A DNA stretch of 64,000 nucleotides from Shinella granuli (lineage in GTDB: Bacteria > Pseudomonadota > Alphaproteobacteria > Rhizobiales > Rhizobiaceae): assembly GCF_004341885.1 (NCBI RefSeq), contig NZ_SLVX01000007.1:62001-126000 (forward strand), read 5' to 3'. A program made the position numbers and the translations under genes. This document shows positions 44,678 through 55,505 of the stretch, in pieces (position 1 is the first letter of the stretch; every line of letters begins with the position of its first letter). The notes under the pieces were generated by a model that searched no databases, was not told where the DNA came from, and was given only the letters and a program-made list of their open reading frames with translations.

Positions 44678-45544
44678 ATGAACAAGACCTGGAACAACAA
44701 GGCCTGGTTCATGGTCCTGCCCGTGCTGCTGCTCGTCGCCTTCTCGGCGGTGATCCCGCTGATGACGGTGGTGAACTATTCGGTCCAGGACACGTTCGGC
44801 AACAACCAGTTCTTCTGGAACGGCGTCGGCTGGTTCTCGGACGTTCTGGAATCCGACCGCTTCTGGCAGGCGCTCGGCCGTAACCTGCTCTTTTCCGGCA
44901 TCATCCTTTCCATCGAGATCCCGCTCGGCATCCTGATCGCGCTCAACATGCCGAAGAAGGGTCTCGGCGTGCCGGTCTGCCTCGTCCTGATGGCGTTGCC
45001 GCTGCTCATTCCGTGGAACGTCGTCGGCACGATCTGGCAGGTCTTCGGCCGCGTCGACATCGGCCTGCTCGGCCGCACGCTCCATTCGCTCGGCATCAAC
45101 TACAACTATGTCAATAATGTCTTCGATGCCTGGATGACGCTGATCATCATGGACGTCTGGCACTGGACGAGCCTTGTCGTGCTGCTGTGCTATGCCGGCC
45201 TCGTCTCGATCCCGGAGGCCTATTACCAGGCCGCCAAGATCGACGGCGCGTCGCGCTGGGCGGTGTTCCGCTACATCCAGCTTCCGAAGATGAAGCGCGT
45301 GCTGCTCATCGCCTTCCTGCTGCGCTTCATGGACAGTTTCATGATCTATACCGAGCCCTTCGTCGTCACCGGCGGCGGCCCCGGCAATTCGACCACCTTC
45401 CTGTCGATCGACCTCGTCAAGATGGCGATCGGCCAGTTCGACCTCGGCCCGGCCGCGGCCATGTCCATCATCTACTTCCTGATCATCCTGCTGCTGTCGT
45501 GGATCTTCTACACGGTCATGACCAGCAGCGACGAACAGGCGTGA
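44678..45544 (+). CDS. glpP: Glycerol ABC transporter permease GlpP
   Basis: A 288-residue inner membrane permease of the MalF/UgpA type with six predicted membrane helices (first about 10-32). The cytoplasmic coupling (EAA) loop is EAYYQAAKIDGASRWAVFRYI near residue 182. It starts two bases after the glpT stop, with GGGAGGGCTGACG ahead. It pairs with GlpQ to form the channel for glycerol. Confidence 0.92.
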   Translation: MNKTWNNKAWFMVLPVLLLVAFSAVIPLMTVVNYSVQDTFGNNQFFWNGVGWFSDVLESDRFWQALGRNLLFSGIILSIEIPLGILIALNMPKKGLGVPVCLVLMALPLLIPWNVVGTIWQVFGRVDIGLLGRTLHSLGINYNYVNNVFDAWMTLIIMDVWHWTSLVVLLCYAGLVSIPEAYYQAAKIDGASRWAVFRYIQLPKMKRVLLIAFLLRFMDSFMIYTEPFVVTGGGPGNSTTFLSIDLVKMAIGQFDLGPAAAMSIIYFLIILLLSWIFYTVMTSSDEQA

Positions 45545-45555
45545 GGGAGGAAACC

Positions 45556-46436
<881 letters not shown>

Positions 46437-46437
<1 letters not shown>

Positions 46438-46856
46438 TGGCCGCCGTCGCAAACCGCAACAACCGCTGGCCGGTGGCGCTTGCCGCCGTGCTCGCCGCCT
46501 ATGCCGTCATCACCGGCCTCCTCGTCATGGCGATCCCCGTCAAGGACGGCGCGCGCGACTGGTTCGCCTCGCTCATTCCGGGCGGCTGGATGGCCTGGTC
46601 GTTCCCGACGGCCATGTTCTTCCTGACGATCTTCACGCTGATCGCGCTGATGGCGGTGTGGGAATATGCCCGTCCGGGCGGGTCCCCGCGCGTCGGCATC
46701 CTGCGCTTCGAGACGACCCGCGGCGACCGGCTCTTCGTGTCGCTGCTCGGCTCGGCGTTCATTCATCTCGCATGGCTGGGGCTCGTCGGTCCCAACCTGT
46801 GGTGGGCTCTTGCCTTGTCCGTGGTCTACGCCATCGGCGTGTTCCGCTTCGTCTAG
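46437..46856 (+). CDS. glpU: Small membrane protein GlpU (DUF2160) of the glycerol transporter operon
   Basis: A 139-residue DUF2160 protein with about four membrane helices (near 12-33, 50-75, 98-115, 117-137). The middle carries the conserved EYARPGGSPRVGILRFETTRGDRLF. It is always found in rhizobial glycerol transporter operons between the permease and the binding-protein genes. Its start overlaps the glpQ stop by one base, showing translational coupling. The exact role (assembly or accessory transport) is not established as far as I know. Confidence 0.88.
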
Positions 46857-46931
46857 GCAAAGGAAAGGGAGGCCCCGGGGAGAATAGGGGCCTTCGCGCA
46901 TGCAATCGCAAAACCCTAAGGGAGGATCAAT

Positions 46932-48653
46932 ATGCGAAAGCAACTTCTGACGACGACGGCAGTCATGCTGCTGGCGTTCACCGGTTCCGCATTCGCGGAC
47001 ATGGACGCCGCCACGAAATTCCTCGATGCGGAAATCGGCGACCTGTCCACGCTTGACCGCGCCGGCCAGGAAGCGGAGATGCAGTGGTTCATCGATGCCG
47101 CCAAGCCCTTCGCCGGCATGGAGATCAAGGTCGTCTCCGAAACGATCACCACGCATGAATACGAATCGAAGGTCCTTGCGCCGGCCTTCACCGCCATCAC
47201 CGGCATCAAGATCACCCACGACCTGATCGGCGAAGGCGACGTCATCGAGAAGCTCCAGACGCAGATGCAGTCGGGCGAGAACATCTACGACGCCTATGTC
47301 AACGATTCGGACCTCATCGGCACGCACTGGCGCTACCAGCAGGCCCGCTCGCTGACCGACTGGATGGAGAACGAGGGCAAGGACGTCACCAATCCCGGCC
47401 TCGACCTCGACGACTTCATCGGCAAGTCCTTCACGACCGCGCCGGATGGAAAACTCTACCAGCTGCCCGACCAGCAGTTCGCGAACCTCTACTGGTTCCG
47501 CTACGACTGGTTCAACGACGAGAAGAACAAGGCGGACTTCAAGGAGAAGTACGGCTACGACCTCGGCGTTCCGGTCAACTGGTCGGCCTATGAGGACATC
47601 GCCGAGTTCTTCACCGGCCGCGAGATCGACGGCAAGAAGGTCTATGGCCACATGGACTACGGCAAGAAGGACCCGTCGCTCGGCTGGCGCTTCACCGATG
47701 CCTGGCTCTCGATGGCCGGCAACGGCGACAAGGGCATCCCGAACGGCCTGCCGGTCGACGAATGGGGCATCAAGGTCGACGAGAATTCTCGTCCGGTCGG
47801 CTCGTGCGTCGCCCGCGGCGGCGACACCAACGGCCCGGCTTCGGTCTATGCCATCCAGAAGTACCTCGACTGGCTGAAGGCCTATGCACCGGCAGCAGCC
47901 GGCGGCATGACCTTCTCCGAATCCGGCCCGGTCCCCTCGCAGGGCGAAGTCGCCCAGCAGATGTTCACCTATACGGCGTTCACCGCCGACTTCGTGAAGG
48001 AAGGCCTGCCGGTCGTTAACGAGGACGGCACGCCGAAGTGGCGCTTCGCCCCGTCGCCGCACGGCGTCTACTGGAAGGACGGCATGAAGCTCGGCTATCA
48101 GGACGTGGGTTCCTGGACGCTGTTGAAGTCGACGCCTGAAGACCGCGCCAAGGCTGCCTGGCTCTATGCGCAGTTCGTCGTCTCCAAGACGGTCGACGTC
48201 AAGAAGAGCCATGTCGGCCTGACGCTCATCCGCGAATCCTCGATCGCCCATCCGTCCTTCACGGAGCGGGCGCCGAAGCTGGGCGGTCTGATCGAGTTCT
48301 ACCGTTCGCCGGCCCGCGTGCAGTGGTCGCCGACCGGCACGAACATCCCGGACTATCCCAAGCTGGCACAGCTGTGGTGGCAGGCGATCGGCGATGCCTC
48401 CTCGGGCGCCAAGAGCGCGCAGGAAGCCATGGATTCGCTGTGCGCCGAGCAGGAGAAGGTGCTGGAGCGCCTCGAACGCGCCGGCGTCATGGGCGACATG
48501 GGTCCGAAGCTCGCCGAGGAGCACGATCTCGAATACTGGAACAAGGATGCCGTCGCAAAGGGCAACCTTGCGCCGCAGCTCAAGATCGAGAACGAGAAGG
48601 AACAGCCGCTCACCGTCAATTACGACGAACTCGTCAAGAGCTGGCAGAAGTAA
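46932..48653 (+). CDS. glpV: Glycerol ABC transporter periplasmic binding protein GlpV
   Basis: A 573-residue binding protein, longer than the usual 400-450 of sugar-binding proteins. A Sec signal peptide ends at AFA|DMD (residue 22). The mature protein is aromatic-rich (RYDWFND, YWKDGMKLGYQDVGSW), as expected for polyol binding. GlpV-type proteins capture glycerol in the periplasm for GlpSTPQ. AGGGAGGATCAAT precedes ATG 46932. A strong hairpin follows the stop. Confidence 0.92.
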   Translation: MRKQLLTTTAVMLLAFTGSAFADMDAATKFLDAEIGDLSTLDRAGQEAEMQWFIDAAKPFAGMEIKVVSETITTHEYESKVLAPAFTAITGIKITHDLIGEGDVIEKLQTQMQSGENIYDAYVNDSDLIGTHWRYQQARSLTDWMENEGKDVTNPGLDLDDFIGKSFTTAPDGKLYQLPDQQFANLYWFRYDWFNDEKNKADFKEKYGYDLGVPVNWSAYEDIAEFFTGREIDGKKVYGHMDYGKKDPSLGWRFTDAWLSMAGNGDKGIPNGLPVDEWGIKVDENSRPVGSCVARGGDTNGPASVYAIQKYLDWLKAYAPAAAGGMTFSESGPVPSQGEVAQQMFTYTAFTADFVKEGLPVVNEDGTPKWRFAPSPHGVYWKDGMKLGYQDVGSWTLLKSTPEDRAKAAWLYAQFVVSKTVDVKKSHVGLTLIRESSIAHPSFTERAPKLGGLIEFYRSPARVQWSPTGTNIPDYPKLAQLWWQAIGDASSGAKSAQEAMDSLCAEQEKVLERLERAGVMGDMGPKLAEEHDLEYWNKDAVAKGNLAPQLKIENEKEQPLTVNYDELVKSWQK

Positions 48654-48661
48654 GCCGAACC

Positions 48662-48690
48662 GGCCGCGGGCGTTTTTCGCCCGCGGCCTT
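48662..48690 (+). terminator. Terminator hairpin of the glp operon
   Basis: A perfect 11-bp stem (GGCCGCGGGCG 48662-48672 with CGCCCGCGGCC 48678-48688) has loop TTTTT. It lies eight bases past the glpV stop; the T-run after it is short. Confidence 0.75.
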
Positions 48691-48709
48691 CATCATCCGA
48701 TCCCCTTTA

Positions 48710-48738
48710 CCCGCGTGCCGGAAGGTGCGCGGGTCTTT
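48710..48738 (+). terminator. Second terminator downstream of glpV
   Basis: CCCGCG (48710-48715) pairs with CGCGGG (48728-48733), followed by TCTTTTC. It backs up the preceding hairpin. Confidence 0.65.
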
Positions 48739-48770
48739 TCGTCTCAGCCGGAATCCATGCATTGCGCAGC

Positions 48771-48797
48771 GCGGGGTCTTCCGCTAAGAGACCCCGC
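48771..48797 (+). promoter_or_regulatory. Hairpin in the lysC leader
   Basis: GCGGGGTCT (48771-48779) pairs perfectly with AGACCCCGC (48789-48797), 50 bases before lysC, and is followed by GGTTT. It may be a third terminator of the glp unit or part of a lysC leader; I see no leader peptide or lysine riboswitch. Confidence 0.4.
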
Positions 48798-48846
48798 GGT
48801 TTCTCCCGCGCGCTCGCGCGAAACATTGAAAATAGCGGTACACACC

Positions 48847-50121
48847 ATGGCACGCATCGTGATGAAATTCGGCGGAACGTCCGTCGCTGACCTCGACCGT
48901 ATCCACAATGTGGCCCGCCATGTGAAACGCGAGGTCGATGCCGGCCACGAGGTCGCCGTCGTCGTCTCGGCCATGTCCGGCAAGACGAACGAACTGGTCG
49001 CCTGGGTGCAGAACATGCCGAAGGTGACGGGCGCGAACTCCCCCTTCTACGACGCGCGCGAATATGACGCGATCGTCGCCTCCGGCGAACTGGTGACGGC
49101 AGGGCTGCTCGCCATCGCGCTCCAGTCGATGGACATCAATGCCCGCTCCTGGCAGGGCTGGCAGATTCCGATCCGGACCGACAATGCGCACGGCGCAGCC
49201 CGCATCCTCGATATCGACGGCGCGGAGATCATCCGCCGCATGGGCGAGGGCCAGGTCGCGGTCGTCGCCGGCTTCCAGGGCCTCGGCCCGGACAACCGCG
49301 TCGCAACGCTCGGCCGCGGCGGCTCGGACACCTCCGCCGTCGCCATCGCCGCCGCCGTCAAGGCGGACCGCTGCGACATCTATACCGACGTCGACGGCGT
49401 CTACACGACCGACCCGCGCATCGAGCCGAAGGCCCGGCGCCTGAAGAAAATCGCCTTCGAGGAAATGCTCGAAATGGCCTCGCTCGGCGCCAAGGTCCTG
49501 CAGGTGCGCTCGGTGGAGCTTGCCATGGTGCACAAGGTGCGCACCTTCGTTCGTTCCTCTTTCGAGGATCCCGATGCGCCGGGCATGGGCGATCTTCTGA
49601 ACCCGCCCGGTACGCTGATTTGTGATGAGGATGAGATCGTGGAACAGGAAGTCGTAACCGGCATCGCCTATGCCAAGGATGAAGCGCAGATCTCGCTCCG
49701 CCGCGTCGCCGACCGGCCGGGCGTCTCGGCCGCGATCTTCGGCCCGCTCGCCGAGGCGCATATCAATGTCGACATGATCGTCCAGAACATTTCCGAGGAC
49801 GGCTCCAAGACCGACATGACCTTCACGGTTCCCTCGGGCGACATGGAGAAGGCGCTCAAGGTGCTGGAAGGCGCCAAGGAAAAGGTCGGTTTCGACGTGA
49901 TCCAGCACGAGACGGGCCTCGTCAAGGTGTCGGTCATCGGCATCGGCATGCGCAGCCATGCGGGCGTTGCCGCCTCCGCCTTCCAGGCGCTGGCGGAAAA
50001 GGGCATCAACATCAAGGCGATCACCACTTCGGAAATCAAGATTTCCATCCTGATCGACGGTCCCTATGCCGAACTCGCCGTTCGGACTTTGCATTCCGTC
50101 TACGGTCTCGATAAGAAGTAA
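48847..50121 (+). CDS. lysC: Aspartate kinase
   Basis: A 424-residue monofunctional aspartokinase. The kinase core starts [15 protein letters not shown], with [16 protein letters not shown] near 157 and the substrate-binding [12 protein letters not shown] near 180. Two C-terminal ACT domains (about 270-340 and 345-415) sense end products; residues for lysine or threonine specificity cannot be judged by eye. It phosphorylates aspartate at the entry to Lys, Thr and Met synthesis. ATG 48847 fits homologues though its ribosome site is weak. It is followed by ptsP, an arrangement common in rhizobia. Confidence 0.96.
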   Translation: MARIVMKFGGTSVADLDRIHNVARHVKREVDAGHEVAVVVSAMSGKTNELVAWVQNMPKVTGANSPFYDAREYDAIVASGELVTAGLLAIALQSMDINARSWQGWQIPIRTDNAHGAARILDIDGAEIIRRMGEGQVAVVAGFQGLGPDNRVATLGRGGSDTSAVAIAAAVKADRCDIYTDVDGVYTTDPRIEPKARRLKKIAFEEMLEMASLGAKVLQVRSVELAMVHKVRTFVRSSFEDPDAPGMGDLLNPPGTLICDEDEIVEQEVVTGIAYAKDEAQISLRRVADRPGVSAAIFGPLAEAHINVDMIVQNISEDGSKTDMTFTVPSGDMEKALKVLEGAKEKVGFDVIQHETGLVKVSVIGIGMRSHAGVAASAFQALAEKGINIKAITTSEIKISILIDGPYAELAVRTLHSVYGLDKK

Positions 50122-50207
50122 GGACCGGCCGACTCGGCGCCGATCTTCTGATCGCCGGCGTGGCCCGCGCCGGCAAGGGTAGTGTTATTTTCGGGAGACG
50201 CCACGCG

Positions 50208-52475
50208 ATGAGAGACCTCTCCGCGGGTCCGCGCGTTCTTCTCAAGCGGCTGCGCGAATTGATGGCGGAGCCGCTCGAGCCGCAGGAGCGCCTTGACCAG
50301 ATCGTGCGCCAGATCGCGCAGAACATGGTCGCGGAAGTGTGTTCCGTCTACGTGCTGCGCTCCGATGGCGTGCTCGAACTCTATGCGACCGAAGGTCTCA
50401 ATCCCGGTGCCGTCCACCTCGCCCAGCTCAAGATGGGCCAGGGCCTTGTGGGCACCATCGCCGCCTCCGCGCGGCCGCTGAACCTCTCCGACGCCCAGTC
50501 GCATCCCGCCTTCACCTACCTGCCGGAAACGGGCGAGGAGATCTACCACTCCTTCCTCGGCGTTCCTATCTTGCGCACCGGCAGGGCGCTCGGCGTGCTT
50601 GTCGTGCAGAACAAGGCGAGCCGCACCTACCGCGAAGACGAGGTGGAGGCGCTCGAAACGACGGCGATGGTGATTGCGGAAATGGTGGCGACCGGGGAGC
50701 TGAAGAAGCTCACCAAGCCCGGCCTGGAGCTGGACCTGTCCCGTCCCGTCGCGATCGAGGGGTCGAGCTTCGGCGAGGGCATCGGCCTCGGCTATGTCGT
50801 GCTGCACGAGCCGCGCATCGTCGTCACCAACCTTCTGAACGAGGATTCCGAACACGAACTCGGCCGGCTTGCCGAAGCGCTCGGGTCGCTACGCATCTCG
50901 ATCGACGACATGCTGTCGCGCCGTGAAGTGTCGATGGAGGGCGAGCACCGCGAGGTGCTGGAAACCTACCGCATGTTCGCGCATGACCGCGGCTGGGTGA
51001 GGAAGCTCGAAGAGGCGATCCGCAACGGCCTGACCGCGGAAGCGGCGGTCGAGCGCGTGCAGAGCGAGACCAAGGCGCGCATGATCCGCCTGACGGATCC
51101 CTATCTGCGCGAGCGCATGCACGATTTCGACGATCTCGCCAATCGCCTGCTGCGCCAGCTCACCGGCTATGGCGCGAAGCTTTCGGCCAGCAGCTTCCCG
51201 AACGATGCGATCGTCGTGGCGCGCGCCATGGGGGCGGCGGAGCTGCTCGATTATCCGCGGCAGAACGTGCGCGGTCTGGTGCTTGAGGAAGGTGCCGTCA
51301 CCAGCCATGTGGTGATCGTCGCGCGGGCCATGGGCATTCCGGTGGTCGGCCAGGCGGCCGGCGCCGTGGCGCTGGCGGAAAACGGCGACCCGATCATTAT
51401 CGACGGGGACGACGGCCGGGTGCATCTGCGGCCGCTGCCGGACCTCCAGCGCTCCTACGAGGAGAAGGTGCGCTTCCGCGCCCGCCGGCAGGAGCAGTAC
51501 CGGGCGCTGCGCGCAGTCGAGCCTGTCACGAAGGATGGCCGCGCGATCAGCCTCCAGATGAATGCAGGCCTGCTCGTCGATCTGCCGCATCTCAACGAAT
51601 CCGGCGCATCCGGCATCGGCCTCTTCCGCACCGAGCTCCAGTTCATGATCGCCTCGACCATGCCGAAGGCGGAGGAGCAGGAGGCGTTCTATCGCAACGT
51701 GCTGAAGCAAGCCGGCGGCCGCCCCGTCACCTTCCGCACGCTCGATATCGGCGGCGACAAGGTCGTGCCCTATTTCCGCGCGGCGGAGGAAGAGAACCCG
51801 GCGCTCGGCTGGCGGGCCATCCGCCTGTCGCTCGACCGGCCGGGCCTCCTGCGCACCCAGCTTCGCGCCATGCTGCGCGCCGCGGCGGGCGCCGATCTGC
51901 GGCTGATGCTGCCGATGGTGACCGAGGTTTCCGAACTGAAGGAGGTCCGCGACCTTCTCCAGAAGGAAATCCAGCGCCAGTCGAAGATCGGCGAGCAACT
52001 GCCCAAGAAGCTGCAGTTCGGCGCCATGCTGGAGGTGCCGGCGCTGCTCTGGCAGCTCGACGAGCTGATGGCCGAGGTCGATTTCGTCTCGGTCGGCTCG
52101 AACGACCTCTTCCAGTTCGCCATGGCTGTCGACCGCGGCAATGCCCGCGTCTCCGACCGCTTCGACACGCTCGGCCGGCCGTTCCTGCGCATCCTGCGCG
52201 ATATCGTGCGCGCCGGCATACGCAACGACACGCCAGTGACGCTTTGCGGCGAGATGGCGAGCAAGCCGATCTCGGCCATGGCGCTGCTCGGCATCGGCTT
52301 CCGCTCGGTCTCAATGTCGCCGGCGGCGATCGGCCCGGTCAAGTCGATGCTGCTGTCGCTCGATGCGGGCAAGCTCGAAGCGGTGCTGATGCCGGCGCTC
52401 GACGACACCAGGCCGACGGCCTCGATCCGCCAGATCCTCACGGATTTCGCGGCCGAGAACGGCGTTCCGCTTTAA
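50208..52475 (+). CDS. ptsP: Phosphoenolpyruvate-protein phosphotransferase PtsP (Enzyme I-Ntr)
   Basis: A 755-residue EI-Ntr. A GAF sensor domain (about 20-160) leads to the PEP-utilising N-domain, the phosphohistidine domain with H367 in TSHVVIVARAMG, and the C-terminal TIM barrel (ASGIGLFRTELQFM, GSNDLFQFAMAVDR, LCGEMAS). It starts the nitrogen-related PTS: PEP to EI-Ntr to NPr to EIIA-Ntr. The GAF domain senses glutamine in relatives. ATG 50208 is preferred with GGGAGA upstream; a GTG at 50160 would add 16 unlikely residues. In Bradyrhizobium japonicum EI-Ntr was reported to bind aspartokinase, which makes the lysC neighbour notable. Confidence 0.95.
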   Translation: MRDLSAGPRVLLKRLRELMAEPLEPQERLDQIVRQIAQNMVAEVCSVYVLRSDGVLELYATEGLNPGAVHLAQLKMGQGLVGTIAASARPLNLSDAQSHPAFTYLPETGEEIYHSFLGVPILRTGRALGVLVVQNKASRTYREDEVEALETTAMVIAEMVATGELKKLTKPGLELDLSRPVAIEGSSFGEGIGLGYVVLHEPRIVVTNLLNEDSEHELGRLAEALGSLRISIDDMLSRREVSMEGEHREVLETYRMFAHDRGWVRKLEEAIRNGLTAEAAVERVQSETKARMIRLTDPYLRERMHDFDDLANRLLRQLTGYGAKLSASSFPNDAIVVARAMGAAELLDYPRQNVRGLVLEEGAVTSHVVIVARAMGIPVVGQAAGAVALAENGDPIIIDGDDGRVHLRPLPDLQRSYEEKVRFRARRQEQYRALRAVEPVTKDGRAISLQMNAGLLVDLPHLNESGASGIGLFRTELQFMIASTMPKAEEQEAFYRNVLKQAGGRPVTFRTLDIGGDKVVPYFRAAEEENPALGWRAIRLSLDRPGLLRTQLRAMLRAAAGADLRLMLPMVTEVSELKEVRDLLQKEIQRQSKIGEQLPKKLQFGAMLEVPALLWQLDELMAEVDFVSVGSNDLFQFAMAVDRGNARVSDRFDTLGRPFLRILRDIVRAGIRNDTPVTLCGEMASKPISAMALLGIGFRSVSMSPAAIGPVKSMLLSLDAGKLEAVLMPALDDTRPTASIRQILTDFAAENGVPL

Positions 52476-52497
52476 AGACCTGACTGGAGTTTGAACG

Positions 52498-53580
52498 GTG
52501 GCGAAGCTTCCCGTTGAAAAGATGCGCGAACTCGAACGCCGTTTCGGCGAGATCGAGGCGCGCATGTCGGCGGGACCGGATTCGGAGACCTATGTGCGTC
52601 TTGCCTCCGAATATTCCGAGCTTCAGCCCGTTGTGGCGAAGATCCGCGAATACCAGAAGGTCAGCGGCGAGATCGCCGATCTCGACGCGCTGCTTGCCGA
52701 CAAGGCGACGGATCGCGAGATGCGCGATCTTGCGGAGATGGAACTGCCGGAGCTGAAGGAACGGCTGGAGGGCCTGGAAAAGGAGATGCAGATCCTGCTT
52801 CTCCCGAAGGATGCCGCCGACGAGAAGAGCGCGATCCTCGAGATCCGCGCCGGCACGGGCGGCTCGGAAGCCGCGCTCTTTGCCGGTGACCTTTTCCGCA
52901 TGTACGAGCGTTATGCCGCCGCGCATGGCTGGAAAGTGGAGGTCCTGTCTTCCAGCGAGGGCGAGGCCGGTGGCTTCAAGGAAATCATCGCGACCATCAC
53001 CGGGCGCGGCGTCTTCGCCAAGCTGAAGTTCGAATCGGGTGTGCACCGCGTCCAGCGTGTTCCGGAGACCGAGGCGAGCGGGCGCATCCATACCTCGGCG
53101 GCGACCGTCGCCGTGTTGCCGGAGGCGGAGGAAATCGACATCGAGATCCGTCCGGAGGATATCCGCGTCGACACGATGCGCTCCTCGGGCGCCGGCGGCC
53201 AGCACGTCAACACGACGGACTCGGCCGTGCGCATCACCCACCTGCCGACCGGCCTCGTCGTGACGAGTTCGGAAAAGTCGCAGCACCAGAACCGCGCCAA
53301 GGCCATGCAGGTGCTGCGCTCGCGGCTTTACGACATCGAGCGCCAGCGCGCGGAAAGCGAGCGCTCCGCCGACCGCAAGAGCCAGGTCGGCTCGGGTGAC
53401 CGTTCCGAGCGCATCCGCACCTACAATTTCCCGCAGGGCCGTGTCACGGACCACCGCATCAACCTGACGCTCTACAAGCTCGACCGCATGATGGTCGGCG
53501 AGATCGATGAGGTGGTCGATGCCCTGGTCGCCGACTATCAGGCGGGCCTCCTCGCGCAGCTCGGCGAACAGGGCCGATGA
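52498..53580 (+). CDS. prfA: Peptide chain release factor 1
   Basis: A 360-residue RF1. The catalytic G233-G234-Q235 lies in [15 protein letters not shown], and the C-terminal domain ends with the conserved RITDHR-type segment ([14 protein letters not shown]). It releases nascent chains at UAA and UAG. The start is GTG 52498, 22 bases after ptsP, following a GGAGTTTGAAC ribosome site. The stop overlaps the prmC start as ATGA. Confidence 0.97.
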   Translation: MAKLPVEKMRELERRFGEIEARMSAGPDSETYVRLASEYSELQPVVAKIREYQKVSGEIADLDALLADKATDREMRDLAEMELPELKERLEGLEKEMQILLLPKDAADEKSAILEIRAGTGGSEAALFAGDLFRMYERYAAAHGWKVEVLSSSEGEAGGFKEIIATITGRGVFAKLKFESGVHRVQRVPETEASGRIHTSAATVAVLPEAEEIDIEIRPEDIRVDTMRSSGAGGQHVNTTDSAVRITHLPTGLVVTSSEKSQHQNRAKAMQVLRSRLYDIERQRAESERSADRKSQVGSGDRSERIRTYNFPQGRVTDHRINLTLYKLDRMMVGEIDEVVDALVADYQAGLLAQLGEQGR

Positions 53581-54449
53581 ACGGCGCGACGCTCGCCGAG
53601 GTGCTGGCCGCGGCGCGGCGCCGGCTTGCCGGGGCGGGCATCACAGACCCAGCCGGCGATGCGCGAACCCTGCTCATGGGTCTGCTGGACCTGACGCCGA
53701 CATCCTTCATAACCGAGGGCAATCGCGTCCTGGGGGAGGGCGAGCGACAGGCCGTCGACGACGCGCTCGCCCGCCGTATCGCGCGCGAACCGGTCCACCG
53801 CATCCTTGGCCGCCGGGCCTTTTCCCGGCTCGACCTGGCGCTGTCGCCGCAAACGCTGGAACCGCGGCCGGACACCGAGGTCCTCGTCGATGCACTCGTG
53901 CCCCATGCAGAGCGGATCGTGCGTGCGACGGGCGGTTGCCGCATCCTCGATCTCGGCACCGGAACGGGTGCGATCTGCCTGGCCCTCCTTGATCTCGTGC
54001 CCGGGGCGACCGGGGTGGGGGTCGATCTTTCGGCCGGCGCCCTTGAAACGGCGCGGCGCAATGCCGATATCAACGGGGTCGCGGATCGCTTCGAGGCGGT
54101 CGAGAGCGACTGGTTTGCAGCCGTGACCGGGGTGTTCGACATCATCGTGTCAAATCCCCCCTATATCGTCCGCTCCGTGGTCGGAACGCTGGACGACGAG
54201 GTCCGGCTCCACGATCCGATACTGGCACTGGATGGCGGGGAAGATGGGCTCGATGCCTATCGCGCCATCGCTGCCGGAGCGGGCGATCATATCAGGGATA
54301 ACGGCCTGGTGGCTTACGAAATCGGTTACGACCAGAAGGATCAGGTCACGGCGATCATGCGTGAAAAGGGTTTTCCGCGGATTGCGGCGATCAAGGATCT
54401 TGGCGGCAACGACCGTGTTCTTCTCTTTACAAGGGCGGTTGCCCTGTAA
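53577..54449 (+). CDS. prmC: Peptide chain release factor N(5)-glutamine methyltransferase
   Basis: A 290-residue PrmC. The SAM-binding motif is [16 protein letters not shown] near residue 123, and the glutamine-recognising NPPYI lies near 195. The N-terminal helical domain (about 1-85) binds the release factor. It methylates the Gln of the GGQ motif in RF1 and RF2. Its ATG overlaps the prfA stop, coupling enzyme and substrate. A 9-bp hairpin begins at its stop codon. Confidence 0.95.
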   Translation: MNGATLAEVLAAARRRLAGAGITDPAGDARTLLMGLLDLTPTSFITEGNRVLGEGERQAVDDALARRIAREPVHRILGRRAFSRLDLALSPQTLEPRPDTEVLVDALVPHAERIVRATGGCRILDLGTGTGAICLALLDLVPGATGVGVDLSAGALETARRNADINGVADRFEAVESDWFAAVTGVFDIIVSNPPYIVRSVVGTLDDEVRLHDPILALDGGEDGLDAYRAIAAGAGDHIRDNGLVAYEIGYDQKDQVTAIMREKGFPRIAAIKDLGGNDRVLLFTRAVAL

Positions 54450-54473
54450 TTTGCTGCGCAAGCACAGCAAATT
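54448..54473 (+). terminator. Hairpin at the end of prmC
   Basis: A perfect 9-bp repeat, AATTTGCTG (54448-54456) with CAGCAAATT (54465-54473), overlaps the last two bases of the prmC stop codon. The A/T-rich base of the stem replaces a T-run. Confidence 0.55.
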
Positions 54474-54777
54474 CTGCGACCGCAAAGAAAAGGCTTGGAA
54501 TCGGGAAGGAAGCGGGATAGGTTGCGGCCACGCACTGGGCAAGCGGTCATGGCACAGAGATTCGTTCCTGCATGACCCGATCGCGAGGATTGCTCTCTCG
54601 AAGAGTTGCTAGGGTTGAAGACTGCCTAGTGCGGGTACCTGTTAATTTGACGTCTTACGGCGACAGGACCACCGACCGGCGTGGTTTGCCCGCGGGTAAG
54701 GATGCTTGATCTGGCGTGGCCCGATCAGGCGTCAAGACACATGATCATCAAGACACGATACGTTAGGTGAGTGACAT
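54474..54777 (+). other. Gene-free region before the DUF4167 gene
   Basis: About 300 bases without a credible gene. It should hold the promoter of the DUF4167 gene; AGGTGAG just before 54778 is the ribosome site. I see no tRNA, strong hairpin or known regulatory box in it. Confidence 0.5.
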
Positions 54778-55455
54778 ATGAGGCCAGGACAGCAAAACAA
54801 GCGCGGCCGCGGGCGTAACAACAACAATAATAACAACAATAACAACAACCAACACCGCAAGGGCGGAAATCCTCTGACACGGACCTACGACAGTTCCGGT
54901 CCGGACGTGAAGATCAGGGGCACGGCCCAGCATATCGCCGAGAAATATTCAGCGCTTGCCCGCGACGCCCAGAGCGCCGGCGATCGCGTCATGGCGGAAA
55001 ACTATCTGCAGCATGCCGAGCACTACAACCGCATCATTGCCGCCGCCCAGGCGCAGATGCAGGACCGCTTCCCGCGGGACGAGCGCTCCGACAATGCCGA
55101 GCGGACCGATTATAACGACCGCGACGGTTTCGAGCGGGACTCCGACGAGATCGATTCGATGGCCGTCGACGAGCCCGCACCCGTTGCCGCTGCTGCGCCG
55201 ACCCCGGTCGCTGCGGCTCCCGCCGCAGTCGAACAGCCCGTCATCGATGGCACCGGCCCGCAGCCGGTGATCGAAGGTACGCCGGCCGAGGTCTCGCTCG
55301 AGGACGAAGCTGCAGCTCCCGCCGCCGGCCGTGCTCCGGCGCGCCGCCGCAGCACGCCCCGCCCGCGCCGTCCGCGCCGCGGCGAGGCCGAGGCCGCCGG
55401 TGAGGGCGCACAGCCCGCCGGCGATGCCGCTCCGGCCCTCGAAGCCTCGGAATAA
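54778..55455 (+). CDS. DUF4167 protein with N-terminal poly-Asn tract
   Basis: A 225-residue Rhizobiales-type protein. It starts with a basic RG-rich segment (MRPGQQNKRGRGR), then 11 Asn in a row (residues 14-24), then the conserved DUF4167 core at about 31-100 (PLTRTYDSSGPDVKIRGTA, AEKYxxLARDAQ, AENYLQHAEHYNRI). The rest is disordered, Ala/Pro/Glu-rich, ending with a basic RRRSTPRPRRPRRGE cluster and an acidic tail. The Arg/Gly and Asn-rich ends suggest RNA binding or condensation; homologues in Brucella and Agrobacterium have been little studied, as far as I recall. ATG 54778. Confidence 0.88.
   Translation: MRPGQQNKRGRGRNNNNNNNNNNNQHRKGGNPLTRTYDSSGPDVKIRGTAQHIAEKYSALARDAQSAGDRVMAENYLQHAEHYNRIIAAAQAQMQDRFPRDERSDNAERTDYNDRDGFERDSDEIDSMAVDEPAPVAAAAPTPVAAAPAAVEQPVIDGTGPQPVIEGTPAEVSLEDEAAAPAAGRAPARRRSTPRPRRPRRGEAEAAGEGAQPAGDAAPALEASE
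54817..54849 (+). repeat. AAC/AAT trinucleotide tract encoding 11 Asn
   Basis: Eleven consecutive AAC or AAT codons within the DUF4167 gene. The mixture of both codons suggests selection for Asn rather than recent slippage alone, but length variation between strains would be expected. Confidence 0.85.
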
Positions 55456-55476
55456 CGGCATTTCGATACCCCAGAA

Positions 55477-55505
55477 GAACCCGGCCTCGTGCCGGGTTCT
55501 TGCGT
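55477..55505 (+). terminator. Rho-independent terminator of the DUF4167 gene
   Basis: GAACCCGGC (55477-55485) pairs with GCCGGGTTC (55491-55499) around a CTCGT loop, followed by TTGCGTTT. Confidence 0.8.
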
